Assembly: GCA_018136815.1 (NCBI GenBank)
Contig: CM030940.1
Location: 3,280,601 to 3,344,600 of the forward strand
Reading direction: 5' to 3'
DNA length: 64,000 bases
DNA from: Isochrysis galbana
Taxonomy: Eukaryota; Haptophyta; Isochrysidales; Isochrysidaceae
Positions 50,861 to 59,984 of the stretch are shown in pieces; position 1 is the first letter of the stretch; every line of letters begins with the position of its first letter. The translations under genes and the position numbers were made by a program. The notes beneath the pieces are model-generated. The model saw only the letters and a program-made list of their open reading frames with translations, did no database searches and had not been told where the DNA came from.

Positions 50861-51346
50861 ATATTTTTCACGCTCCGCCTCCGCCGCTGCCGCCGCCTCC
50901 CTCGGTGCCGCCACCGCCGCCGCCATGGGGGTATTTGCCAAGAAAACAAAACCAAACTTGAAACTTGAGGTTGCAGCCTCTCACGAGCACAGCGCACAGC
51001 GCAAGCGGCATCGGCCGAATGCAGCGCTACTGGCTGATTGGTATCGACGCATATACGCAGTCTGAGGGAGATTAGCGCGGCTAGGTGTAGGGAACCAAAA
51101 TCATAACAGTTGGCAGTTGGTAATGGTAACGTTTCAGATGTGTTGGTGATGGTTGATCTTCTTACGTTGTGCTGTTGTAATCCAGCTAATCATCCCAAGC
51201 ACGATCACACCAGCACCGGTACCGCAGATCGCGACACGATTCGCGCGATACGCACCCTCAAAGCGTGCGTAGCATATGACGTGCACTTCTGGCAGTGAAA
51301 ATTTTACGATGCAACATGTACGATCTAGATCGCCACGACGTCGGGC
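50861..51346. other. No gene seen
   Basis: It contains AACTTGAGGTTGCAGCCTCT at 50958, the reverse complement of the hairpin word found next to both hydroxylase copies. Otherwise nothing recognised. Confidence 0.3.
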
Positions 51347-52244
51347 TCACCACCCGGAAAGTGGATGCGAGCCCATAGCCATGTTTTTGAAGGCAGGTGG
51401 TCTCTTTGCGCCGGTGTCGGGGCCGAATAGCTTTTCGGCCAAATGCTCCTTAAGCTGTGGGTAGTAATTGAAGAGGGTGCGTACAGAAAAGTGCTGTGAG
51501 GAGAAAGGAATGTCTCCATTGTCTATCTCCCAGTCGGGGTCAGAGAGGTCAACGCCTCCATCACTTCCACCCAAGAAGGCAACGATGGTCTCCGAGAATT
51601 CAGCAACAGAAATGTCATGCTCATGCTTGCCACGAAGTATGGACGTTTCGTCCAACACCTGCTCCACATGGGGGAAAAGACAATCGTCATACCTAGGACT
51701 TGCTAATGCCCTAGAGACTGCTTGGTTGATCAAGCATTCTTCACCACCGGCCATCATGGCCTCTCACCTGGTGTGATATCCAGAGCGTGTGCTTTGTCTC
51801 GCCGATGTCAGAACCTGGATGCTGAACACGCACGTCTACGTGATAACCATTACGACGAGTATACGGTCCACTCACCCTACCAATTTTGACAGCCTCTATG
51901 GGCTTCCGCGGCTTGTCTGGCACTGGGACTGCTGGGGACATCCAGGCAGTGTCCTGCATGCCCGAATCGTCATCCGTTGCCCAGGAAGGAGCACCCACAC
52001 CGTCCACGTCATCGACGGACGACCAGTCAGCCCAGCCCTCGTCTTCTCCGATGTCCTCCACCAAGTCCTGCGAGGGTGAGCGCTCGGCTGCCTCGCGAGC
52101 TGCTGCCTGCCGAACCTCATCCGCGTCCCCGCGGCCGATTTGTAGGCGGAGCGGTACAGGCCCTCTACTGTGCTGCACCCCAACGCTCGTGTGCACCGCG
52201 ACGTGGAAGCCGATCACCGCCGTCAGCACGGCGGAGGCAAGCAT
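51347..52244 (-). CDS. Unknown membrane-anchored protein, two exons
   Basis: Exons 52244-51768 and 51658-51347 (intron GTGAGA...GAGCAG, 109 bp) give 262 residues. The N-terminus MLASAVLTAVIGFHVAVHTS is one hydrophobic segment (signal anchor). An acidic Asp/Ser-rich linker follows, then a compact domain: VKIGRVSGPYTRRNGYHVDV, KHTLWISHQ joined to VLDETSILRG, FSETIVAFLGG, and TLFNYYPQLKEHLAEKLFG. No family is recognised. ATG 52244 was chosen because upstream codons are Pro-rich sequence from a G run; the frame is open to 52457. A GTAC inverted repeat lies at 52411-52440. Confidence 0.55.
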
Positions 52245-52410
52245 GGCCGGCGCGACGTCGACCGGCTGTAAAGTAGGGGAGCTATCTATCACCCCTGCCC
52301 TCGCGGCGACGGCGGCGGCGGGGGCGGGGGGGGGGGGGGAGGGGGGGGGTTCCTGTAGCAAGTAGAGAGAATGCGCGCGAGGCAGACGAAGATGAAGACG
52401 GACGAATAAG

Positions 52411-52440
52411 AGAGTACAAAGTACAAAGTACAAACCTTGT
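52411..52440. promoter_or_regulatory. GTAC inverted repeat upstream of the membrane-protein gene
   Basis: AGAGTACAAAGTACAAAGTA, then CAAACCTTGTACTCTAC: three AGTACAA words and an inverted end, about 170-200 bp before the ATG at 52244. Confidence 0.3.
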
Positions 52441-52444
52441 ACTC

Positions 52445-53159
52445 TACAAAAATACAAAAATCCTTGAAGGTGTCCGCTAGGCTACTATACGTTCACACCC
52501 TCCCGGGATCACTTTGACATCGCCTATACCCCAACCTCTACTGCCCCTTCCCGCTTCCCCCCTCGTTCCTGTTTCCTCGGTTTCGGTCGGGGGTCGGGGC
52601 GAGGGTCGGCCCACGTATGTATTAGGGCAGTCAAACATCAAACAGGGCATTTAACTTCCAAGGGTGAAAATTCACTAAGTACTACGTCAAGATTGAGGTT
52701 TTATCACGCGATCTTAGGGTATGCTACTGGACGATCTTAGGGTATGCTACTGGAAATGGGCATATTAGGCAGAATCTTATGAGAAATATGAAATATGAAA
52801 TATGCACATTTTCGACGCCATTCACCATTCAAATTCAACACACAGACCCGAAAACGTTTTCGCCCTCGTGCGAAATCGACGTCGACCACAAAAGAGCACC
52901 AGAGGTCGCGCTGTGCGACGCGCGCCTGCGCTGCCCGGGCACGGTTACCCCCGGGCATGCAGAACAGAGCCCTGCGCTGGCGCACCGTCGCCTGCGCCCT
53001 CCACCTCGCCCCTGCGCCCCTGCTGGCATCTGCTGCCAGCTGCCAGCCTCTCGCGCGCATGCAGTGCGCGGCTGGCCGCGAGCCGTCAAAATGACGGTGC
53101 TGCGCATGACGGGCTGGCCCATCATGCGCGGCACTGCCTCAGCATGGCGAGAGGGGTTG
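52445..53159. other. Repeat ends, no gene
   Basis: ATCGCCTATACCCCA at 52525 recurs at 40129 (R4). An R2 end (GGGCAGTCAAACATCAAACA) lies at 52624. A duplicated CGATCTTAGGGTATGCTACT sits at 52710 and 52733. Nothing coding is recognised. Confidence 0.4.
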
Positions 53160-53510
53160 TCTGCTGGCGCCCTCGCTGGCCTTCCAGGCCCAGGCACCTC
53201 CCAGGGCCCCCATCCCCATCCCCATGTTCCATGCTGCAACTGTCTGCCTGTCGACCAGGGGCCACCAAGGGGGAAGGAGGGATTGAAGCGATGGGCTGGC
53301 AAGCGAGGGTAAGGGCGTGCGATCCAGGCGTGCTTGTCAAGGAGAGTCTGGGTCAGTGGTGTGTGTTGGGCTTGCATGCCATGAGGCATGTCGGGGGGGT
53401 GGGTTGTTCCTCCATTCCTCCCCCAAACCCAGAGCGGGGGAAGAGTGGGGGGGGGGGGGGGGGGGCTGGTGCCCCCCATGAGTGAACCAAGTGTTAACTT
53501 AGTTGAGCTC
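53160..53510 (-). repeat. R1 A-half
   Basis: CTGTCTGCCTGTCGACCAGG, GATGGGCTGGC, a G run, and the end ACCAAGTGTTAACTTAGTTG. Inverted relative to 1289; no B end. Confidence 0.6.
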
Positions 53511-53686
53511 CAGGGGAGGCTGCGAGGGGGACCAAAGAGCACAGGATGCGAGGGGGGCTATAGACGTTGCAGCGCGTGCTCAAGCGAATTGGCGCTGAGC
53601 GCCGAGTATAAGAATTCCAACTTGATGAAAGCAATCGCCAACACGCCCATAGAAAAAGGAGAGGGTCCAACTCGACAGAGAGATGG

Positions 53687-55084
53687 TCAGCCCATGACAA
53701 GGGGCGGCTCTGAATCTTGAAAGACCCAGTCGCTGGCTGCAAACAAGGCTGGCTCTGCTCGTGCAAGAGCCTCTCGCATTTCTGCGGCAACAAAGACGGA
53801 CCCACAACACAAGACCAACTCGTTAGAATATGCCTGGCCACTTGCAAATAGACTTGTTGCGAGTTCTAGCGCGTGGAGCATGGACTCGGCGACGAGCCAT
53901 GTGGTTTGCAAGTCGCATGCGCTTGCACAAGATCTTCCCAACTCAGCAACCTTCACTGCAGGTGTCGACTTTGGGTGCGATGAAGCTATAGCGACAAATC
54001 CTAAAAGACGTTGGCCCAGCTCGCCCATCTCCTGCAGGATGGCAGTCAGGTCCTTGTCTTTATTGGCCCCCAAGATCACACTGAATGTGGCGGCGGGGTA
54101 CGTACTCAGCACCGAGGAAACCAATGCCCGGATAGCAGGTTGATTGTGCGCTACGTCTAGGAGGAGGCGGCGACCCTTCAATGAGGACGGTTCGACGACC
54201 TCGAAACGCGCAGGCCACCTCGCGGCGATCAACGCGCGTCCGCAAGCGTCCGCATCATACTGCTTAAGACCACGTTCGGCAAGGGAACGCACGAGAGAAC
54301 TCGCCAACGCGGCATTCTCGGCTTGGTGAGCCGGTTGCAGCCAAACTGGGAGATTTGACACTGGCTCCAACTCGCCCACCCTGAGCTCTGCCCCGACACT
54401 CGTGGCAACGGCATGCAGTACGGCACAAGCTTCTGGCTCTTGCTTAACGCTGAAGGCCGGAATGCCAGTCTTGATGATCCCCGCCTTCTCACCAGCGATC
54501 TGACCCAGCGTGTCGCCCAACACGTTCATGTGATCAAGCCCTATCTTGCATATGCCGCACACGGCTGGCCTGAAGTGGTTGGTCGCGTCCCACTTCCCTC
54601 CGAGCCCAGTTTCCAGGACAGCCCACTCGACGCCTGAATCCTCGAAGCACACAAGAGCAAGCGCGGTGAGCTTCTCGAACGGCGAGGCGCCCCCGACCGC
54701 ATGAGAAGCTGCAGTGACTCTCGCCATGCCTCCGACAACTGCCTCGCGGCTCACCAGCTCGCCATCAATGCGGATGCGCTCGCGGAAGACGTGGAGGTGA
54801 GGGCTGGTGAAGAGACCAACGCGCACACCGCACTCGCGCAGCATCCGCTCGCACAGCGCCGATGTGGTACCCTTGCCATTCGTGCCTGCCACATGGATGA
54901 GCTTCAGCTGGCTGCCCGGCCGACCGAGCTGCTCGAGCATCCTCTCGAAGCGGTCCCAGCACTCTTGCGGGTTCTGGTAACGCGTGGCCGAGCCCGAATA
55001 GTCGGCATTGAAGAAGATATCGCGGATCGCGCGCGCGTACGCCTCGTTGAGCTCCGGCTGGGAGTCGCCCGCCATGCCACGCAC
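53687..55084 (-). CDS. folC: Folylpolyglutamate synthase / dihydrofolate synthase
   Basis: ATP-dependent Mur-ligase family enzyme that adds glutamate to folates (or dihydropteroate). 465 residues, single exon, full family length. The P-loop is LIHVAGTNGKGTTSALCERM, followed by the FolC signature VGLFTSPHLHVFRERIRIDG. Further motifs are VEWAVLETGLGGKWDATN, CKIGLDHMNVLGDTLGQIAG, EKAGIIKTGIPAFSV, and the C-terminal-domain strands RRLLLDVAHNQPAIRAL and FSVILGANKDKDLTAIL. No obvious organelle leader (starts MRGMAGDSQPELNEAYA), so it may be cytosolic. It is divergent from the dehydrogenase gene, with 155 bp between start codons. The 3' end lies close to repeat DNA. Confidence 0.9.
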   Translation of the reverse strand: MRGMAGDSQPELNEAYARAIRDIFFNADYSGSATRYQNPQECWDRFERMLEQLGRPGSQLKLIHVAGTNGKGTTSALCERMLRECGVRVGLFTSPHLHVFRERIRIDGELVSREAVVGGMARVTAASHAVGGASPFEKLTALALVCFEDSGVEWAVLETGLGGKWDATNHFRPAVCGICKIGLDHMNVLGDTLGQIAGEKAGIIKTGIPAFSVKQEPEACAVLHAVATSVGAELRVGELEPVSNLPVWLQPAHQAENAALASSLVRSLAERGLKQYDADACGRALIAARWPARFEVVEPSSLKGRRLLLDVAHNQPAIRALVSSVLSTYPAATFSVILGANKDKDLTAILQEMGELGQRLLGFVAIASSHPKSTPAVKVAELGRSCASACDLQTTWLVAESMLHALELATSLFASGQAYSNELVLCCGSVFVAAEMREALARAEPALFAASDWVFQDSEPPLVMG

Positions 55085-55239
55085 GCAGGGGGCGGCCGCC
55101 TCAGTGCAAAAAAGACATTGGACCTCGTGGGGAGGGAGAGAGAAATGAGAAAACAGGAAGAACGGGAGGGGGGGGGGGGGGGGGAGGGGGCAGGCAGGGG
55201 CTCCTCCCCGCCCCGGCTGCCAGTCCCCCGCACCGCGCC
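55085..55239. promoter_or_regulatory. Shared 155-bp intergenic region of a divergent gene pair
   Basis: It separates the start codons of the folC-like gene (minus) and the dehydrogenase gene (plus), so both promoters must fit here or overlap the coding ends. It contains a 19-bp G run and AG-rich sequence; no TATA box or GTAC palindrome. Bidirectional promoter inferred from geometry. Confidence 0.5.
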
Positions 55240-56127
55240 ATGTCGTCCGTCGGCTTCATCGGGCTCGGCCACATGGGCGAGGGGATGGCGCGATGCCTGC
55301 TCAAGTCGGGGCGGAAGCTGCACGTCTGGAATCGCTCCGAGACGAAGAGCCGCGCGCTTAAGGACGAGGCGCCCGATGCAGTGCACGTGTGCAGCTCGCC
55401 CGCTGAAGTGCTCCGTGCGGCTGAGCTGGTCTATGTGATCCTCTCGACGCCAGATGTGGTCAAGACGGTCTACGAGATGAAGGACGGAATTCTCGAAGGC
55501 GTCAACTCCAAGACCAAGTTGGTCGACTGCGCCACCCTCGCGCCTGAGGACATGATCCGCCTGAGCGGCCAAGTCTGCGAGCGCGGCGGACGTTTTCTCG
55601 AAGCGCCTGTCTCCGGATCCAAAGGTCCGGCTGCGGCGGGACACCTTATTTTCCTTACTGCAGGCGACGAGGCATTGTTCGAAGAGATCAAGGGCAGCGA
55701 TCTTGATGCAATGGGTAAGGCTGCCTTCTTCTTTGGCGCTGCGGGCGCTGGGTCGCGCATGAAGCTCGTCGTGAATATGGTCATGGGTACGATGATGTGT
55801 GCTCTGGGCGAGGGCCTTTCCTTGTGCAATTCGGCGGGGCTGAACCCCGAACAGCTACTCCAGGTGCTCGAGCTCGGGCCTCTCGCCAATGGGATGTTCA
55901 AGCTAAAGGCACCGAAAATGCTCGCTGGTGACCACACACCAAACTTCCCTCTTCAGCATGCACAAAAGGACATGCGCCTTGCCGTGGAGCTCGGCTCTTC
56001 GCTCGGTCTTGGCCTGCCCGTGGCTGCTACAGTTGACGTGGCTATGAAGCGCGCCCGCGATGAGGGCTATTCGGAAGAAGACTTCTCCGCCGTCTATGAG
56101 GCCCAAAAGAAATCCAAGCCATCGTAG
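55240..56127 (+). CDS. Beta-hydroxyacid dehydrogenase (3-hydroxyisobutyrate dehydrogenase / GLYR1-type)
   Basis: NAD(P)-dependent oxidoreductase, 295 residues, single exon. The Rossmann motif is VGFIGLGHMGEGMARCLLKS, then LHVWNRSETKSRAL; Asn-Arg-Ser after the second strand suggests NADP preference. The substrate loop is FLEAPVSGSKGPAAAGHLIF (family DAPVSGG). The catalytic Lys lies in GAGSRMKLVVNMVMG, with cofactor-contact Lys in FPLQHAQKDMRLAVELG. The sequence fits the glyoxylate/succinic-semialdehyde reductase (GLYR) branch at least as well as 3-hydroxyisobutyrate dehydrogenase; the substrate is not decidable here. No organelle leader. Divergent from the folC-like gene. Confidence 0.85.
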   Translation: MSSVGFIGLGHMGEGMARCLLKSGRKLHVWNRSETKSRALKDEAPDAVHVCSSPAEVLRAAELVYVILSTPDVVKTVYEMKDGILEGVNSKTKLVDCATLAPEDMIRLSGQVCERGGRFLEAPVSGSKGPAAAGHLIFLTAGDEALFEEIKGSDLDAMGKAAFFFGAAGAGSRMKLVVNMVMGTMMCALGEGLSLCNSAGLNPEQLLQVLELGPLANGMFKLKAPKMLAGDHTPNFPLQHAQKDMRLAVELGSSLGLGLPVAATVDVAMKRARDEGYSEEDFSAVYEAQKKSKPS

Positions 56128-56324
56128 AAGATCAATCATCAACTAGTGACGTAGTAGGGGTTGTGACGAGTGTTGTCCTCGCTGGGCGTGGTGGTGCGGG
56201 TGCGCCATTGTCTAAGACGCTGTCACGGACAGTGATTCTGCAAATAGCGCACAAATCCGTCAAGTCGACCATACTAGCGACCATCCTAACATCTTTCCGT
56301 CGCTGCACTCAGTACTAGTACTAT

Positions 56325-56455
56325 AGGGCGGTCAAACGGGGGCTTTTAAACTAATAGTAAGGGTTGGGCTGCATTTTTTGACCGTGGCGCGAGGCCCAAT
56401 AAAAAACCTCCAGGGGGGGCCACCTGCCGCCACGAAAATCTTCGCCAAGAAATGG
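56325..56455 (+). mobile_element. Repeat R2, copy with conserved tail
   Basis: GGGCGGTCAAACGGGGGCTT at 56325, TTTTTTGACCGTGGCGCGAG at about 56373, and the tail CCACCTGCCGCCACGAAAAT then AAATGGT. It aligns with 28161-28310. Confidence 0.6.
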
Positions 56456-56528
56456 TGCGATTCGCAGGCGGCTTGCCTTCATTTGGTCTCCTTTCACTCA
56501 GGGTTTCTTCCCCTCTTCGTGGGGACTC

Positions 56529-56990
56529 TCACCCTACCATGAGCCCCCCCGCGAGCATCCCGAAGGAGAGGCCCAGGAGCACCACGTACGCGACGAGAAC
56601 AGCGTCGCCTTGGCTCGGCATGAGGGCGCGCCCCGAGAGGGCCTGGTAGACGCCCACGCCGAGCACCGCGTAGCCCGTCCCCTTGTGCGCGACCCGCCAC
56701 ACGGCGCGGCGCGTGGTGCGGGCGGCGGGCGGGCCGCGCACGAGCGCGTTGAGCGGCTGCAGCAGGGCGAGGGCGAAGGCGACGGTCCCGAGCGTGTGAT
56801 GGGGGTGCGAGAAGTGGCGCCCTCGGGGCACCGACGCGACGGCGAGCGCGACGCCGGCGGCGGCCACCGCAAGGCCGCTTCCCTGAGCTACTTCTGCTCG
56901 CGCGTGCGCCTCGCGCCCGAGGAGCTGGCGCTGCTCGAGGACGGCGAGCCCAAGGCGCGCTTCCTGGCCGTCTACGCCGCCGCGCGCACG
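56529..56990 (-). pseudogene. Cytochrome b561-type fragment
   Basis: A C-terminal piece of a b561-family haem protein: FSHPHHTLGTVAFALALLQP, LNALVRG, RRAVWRVAHKGTGYAVLGVG, VYQALSG, and a last hydrophobic segment VLVAYVVLLGLSFGML. The His residues in HPHHTLG and VAHKGTG match family haem ligands. The upstream half (first helices) is absent; before about 56870 the frame becomes low-complexity where it overlaps the polymerase-like fragment on the other strand. It could also be a last exon of a gene whose other exons are not recognisable. Confidence 0.5.
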
Positions 56991-57064
56991 CGCCGCGCCT
57001 GCGCGCACTGCCAGGCGCCGCAGCCCAACTTCGCGAGGACCGCCTGGGGCGTGTCGCGCGAGTG
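56868..57064 (+). pseudogene. RNA polymerase II largest-subunit-like clamp fragment
   Basis: Plus-strand codons give YFCSRVRLAPEELALLEDGE, then RRACAHCQAPQPNFARTAWG, VSREW. This resembles the RPB1 clamp segment with 'CSRLL', a C-x2-C zinc pair and 'QPN-x-R-x-G-L-x-x-x-EW'. A possible next exon from 57271 (QDLPSLELGIENQDQLTNAA) continues with VHAWLTSLRVEAALAALLF. No other part of RPB1 is in the window. The match is from memory and short. Confidence 0.35.
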
Positions 57065-57065
57065 G

Positions 57066-58350
57066 CCTGGTCTAAGCTACATTCGGCATTTGATTCCCGC
57101 CCGATGCAGCGCCGTGTCGGGCTGCCGACAGTCCGACCACCCCCTGACCCTCTGGCATCATGGCCCGCGCAGCCCACCCGTAGCTCCTCACAGCGCGCGC
57201 ACGCGGCTACCCTGGCGCTGCCACGCTGCCACAGACCCCGCCCTGACCATCCCGACCCGCCCCTCGCAGGATTTGCCCTCACTCGAACTCGGCATCGAGA
57301 ACCAGGACCAGCTCACCAACGCGGCCGTCCACGCGTGGCTGACGAGCCTCCGCGTTGAGGCTGCCCTCGCGGCCCTCCTCTTTCTGACAGTGCCAGATTC
57401 GGCGCTGATGATCGATGAGGCAAGACCCGTGGGCGGCCTCAGGACGGGCCACGTTGTAGCTCTCTACGCCGCGGCGAGCAAAAAAGCCCAAGATCTTGCC
57501 AGAGCGCCTCACAGCGCATCTGGCGGGAACCCACTACCCAAAGCAGAAATCATCTTCTGCCGCTGGGTGGTGGGCTTGGCAGGCGGTATTGGGAATCAAC
57601 CCATACTGCCAATGACGCGCAACGGCGCGACGAAAGCGCTCCTGGCACGCGGAGCTCGCGCAGCCAAGGCGCACTCCAAGGTCTTAACAATACTTGCTGA
57701 CATGAACATGAAGTCAAGGAGAGCCATAGACCGCGGAGCCCCTAACACCGAGGCGATGGCCGAGATATCTGACCTCATGCTCAAGGCGGGTACCATCGAC
57801 CATCGACGAGCGCGCGGCGAAGATCTTGGCCGCCCTCGCCTTCCGGCCCACGGTCACCGCGTGCGACCGCAACGCCACCACGCGCAAGGCCGAACGCGCC
57901 TCCCTCGGCGACGGCTCAACGTTCAATGGGCTCGGCGCATGGGTGATTTCGACGAGGGTTCGGCGCGCGGCCTGCCCGATTGGCGTGATCATCCGGGTGG
58001 GACCTACGTATTTGGTATCTGGTGAGGTGAGGTCCCCCGGTCCCCCATTCGGATGGATCGTCGAAACCGGAAACCGGCCACGCAGCACGCCCGGCATCGG
58101 TTCGAAGTTGTGCTTTTTAAGCTTTTGCAATTTTAGCGTTGGCGTCTTTTGTCAGTTTTTGATTACGTTGTTGTGGGGGCCCGAGGGAGTACTAGAGACA
58201 AAGCGACAAAGCACAAGAGCATATGGCTAGAGCATTATGTATTTGCGAGCGCGCTGTGTAGTTGCAGGCGGTACGCGGCCTGTCTAGCAGCTAGCAAGCG
58301 CGGGTGGCCATCTCTCAATAATATTCAATAATAATCACAATGAGACTCTC
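57066..58350. other. Uncharacterised, possibly decayed coding sequence
   Basis: Long plus-strand openness to 58025 with patches such as EIIFCRWVVGLAGGIGNQPI and MAEISDLMLKAG, but no recognised domain. 58340-58380 carries an R1 A-end word (CAACTTAGTTTATTTAGTTC, ATCCATGGGGGGGCAT). Confidence 0.3.
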
Positions 58351-58546
58351 AACTTAGTTTATTTAGTTCATCCATGGGGGGGCATGAGGCATGACCCTGA
58401 CATATGACATAGCCTATAAAGTAAAGTATTTTGTTTGTGCGGGCTGGTAATTTTTAGCATTTGGGCTCGAGACGGCGCCGCGCGGAAAGCCCGGCTCAGT
58501 GGCCCCTGTCGCTCACCTCAGCCTCGATAGTCTGCCTGCGGGCGGG

Positions 58547-59265
58547 ATGGCGTCGTCATCGTCGGGGAGTAAGCACTCCGCCTCATTTGGTCTCGTCTTG
58601 GGTGGTAAACTCAATCTCAAGGGCAACGGCGGCATCGAGAAGAAGAAGAAAAAGAAGAAGAGGGAGCGCGAGCTCATGGGGCGTACAGACATAGATGATG
58701 AGCTTGAGATCCCCGAGTGGAGCGATGCACCACTTCCTGGGACTGGCGAGCTGATCACCTCGGGTGTGGTGGTCATGGGTAAGTGCACTGCCTTCGATGA
58801 GGAGCTCGAGGTGGGCGATTCGCTGCTGGTGTCGGTGGTCGACAAGTACCGCAACACGACAACGGATGAGAGCCGTGTGGTCAACATGGTCCTTGGGAAA
58901 GCGTCGCTCAACCTGGCACAGCCTTTTACTTGTGACGTGAGCACTCCGAGTAGATTCATGTTTGTCAAGTAAGTCGCGGCAACCCTGGGCTCCGATACGA
59001 TCACAGCCAAGCACTACTCACACCCCTCTCTTGACACAGGAAACCGCCTGATGTTGAGGCGCTCCGGGCAGCACATGCGCAGGCCAAGGAACGGGCCAAA
59101 CACGCGGAGGAGCAGACGAAGGAGATCACCTATAAGGTATACAAGAACGGGACTGGGCCCTGGGCTAGTTGGAAAACTGTAACTGAGAAGGTGTCCTCGA
59201 GCGTGTCACGTGAGAATATGCTCGACAAGCGATCAAAGATGAAGGCAGACCGCTTCTGTAAGTGA
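58547..59265 (+). CDS. Conserved protist protein of unknown function
   Basis: Exons 58547-58968 and 59040-59265 (intron GTAAGT...CACAG, 71 bp) give 215 residues. The N-terminus has GLVLGGKLNLKGNGG and a Lys/Arg-rich patch. The core reads LPGTGELITSGVVVMGKCTA, FDEELEVGDSLLVSV, VVNMVLGKASLNLAQPFTCD. The C-terminus reads ITYKVYKNGTGPWASWKTVT, then LDKRSKMKADRFCK. I recall this layout (a 'GTGPW-x-x-(Y/W)KTV...DKRSKMK-x-DR-(Y/F)-C' ending) from uncharacterised proteins of apicomplexans and kinetoplastids, but cannot name the family. The Lys patch suggests a nuclear or RNA-related role (inference). ATG 58547 is the first ATG in frame. Confidence 0.6.
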
Positions 59266-59984
59266 GTGAGTTTGGGCACCTCACCTGTTGAGGGAGTTGC
59301 CGTGAAGCGCGATTTGGACGCGCGTTCGCGTCGCCAGCCTAGGAGCTCATTTGCAACCATGTGAAGTTGTCCACCTGGTACATGTCGATGCGTTGTGTTC
59401 TTCTGGATTGTGCCCGGGGGTATAGTGCTCTTTTGATTGGGCACATCATGCGCACCTGCTTTCGAGTGACGATAGACTCGATGGTATTGCCCTGCCTTGT
59501 ATCTTGTATTTGCCTGACTTGCACCCAACTCTCGAAAGTTGCAACCAAACGCGGCCACAACGACGTTGGATTGGAAGCCCTCTCCTCCACATGCGGTGGA
59601 TGGAATTCGGAATGCAGGCACGGCTCTTTGCTCTTTGCCTTACCTCTTTCCTCGTGTTGTTGTCACGCACTCGTATGTTTGCATGTGTCCATATTGATCG
59701 AGCAGTAGTGGGGTGTGTAGTTTTCACGAGACTGTATGCAAAGTGTTTTAAAAACCCTTTATAAAGCTTTATACTACTAGTATAAATATACTACCGCCCG
59801 TTCCAACACTAATTTTTTCAGATTTCTTTTCGTAGCTCCCCAAAAGTTGGAATAAATAAAGCGCAACTTTAACGGGGCGGTTGCTGGTACATGTTGGCTT
59901 GATGGGGTGAGGAGGGGGGGGTCTCAACAACACTCGAAAAATATTGAAATGGGCAATTTTCAAATGTGGCTCAACCGCACGCAC
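59266..59984. other. No gene seen
   Basis: The 3' flank. TATACTACTAGTATAAATATACTAC words at 59770-59795 are another short iterated-word patch. Confidence 0.3.

Noticed and set aside
56610-58025. A 471-codon plus-strand gene
   Set aside because: The first third is antisense to the b561 fragment. The frame passes an apparent intron, and only the short clamp-like piece resembles a known protein.
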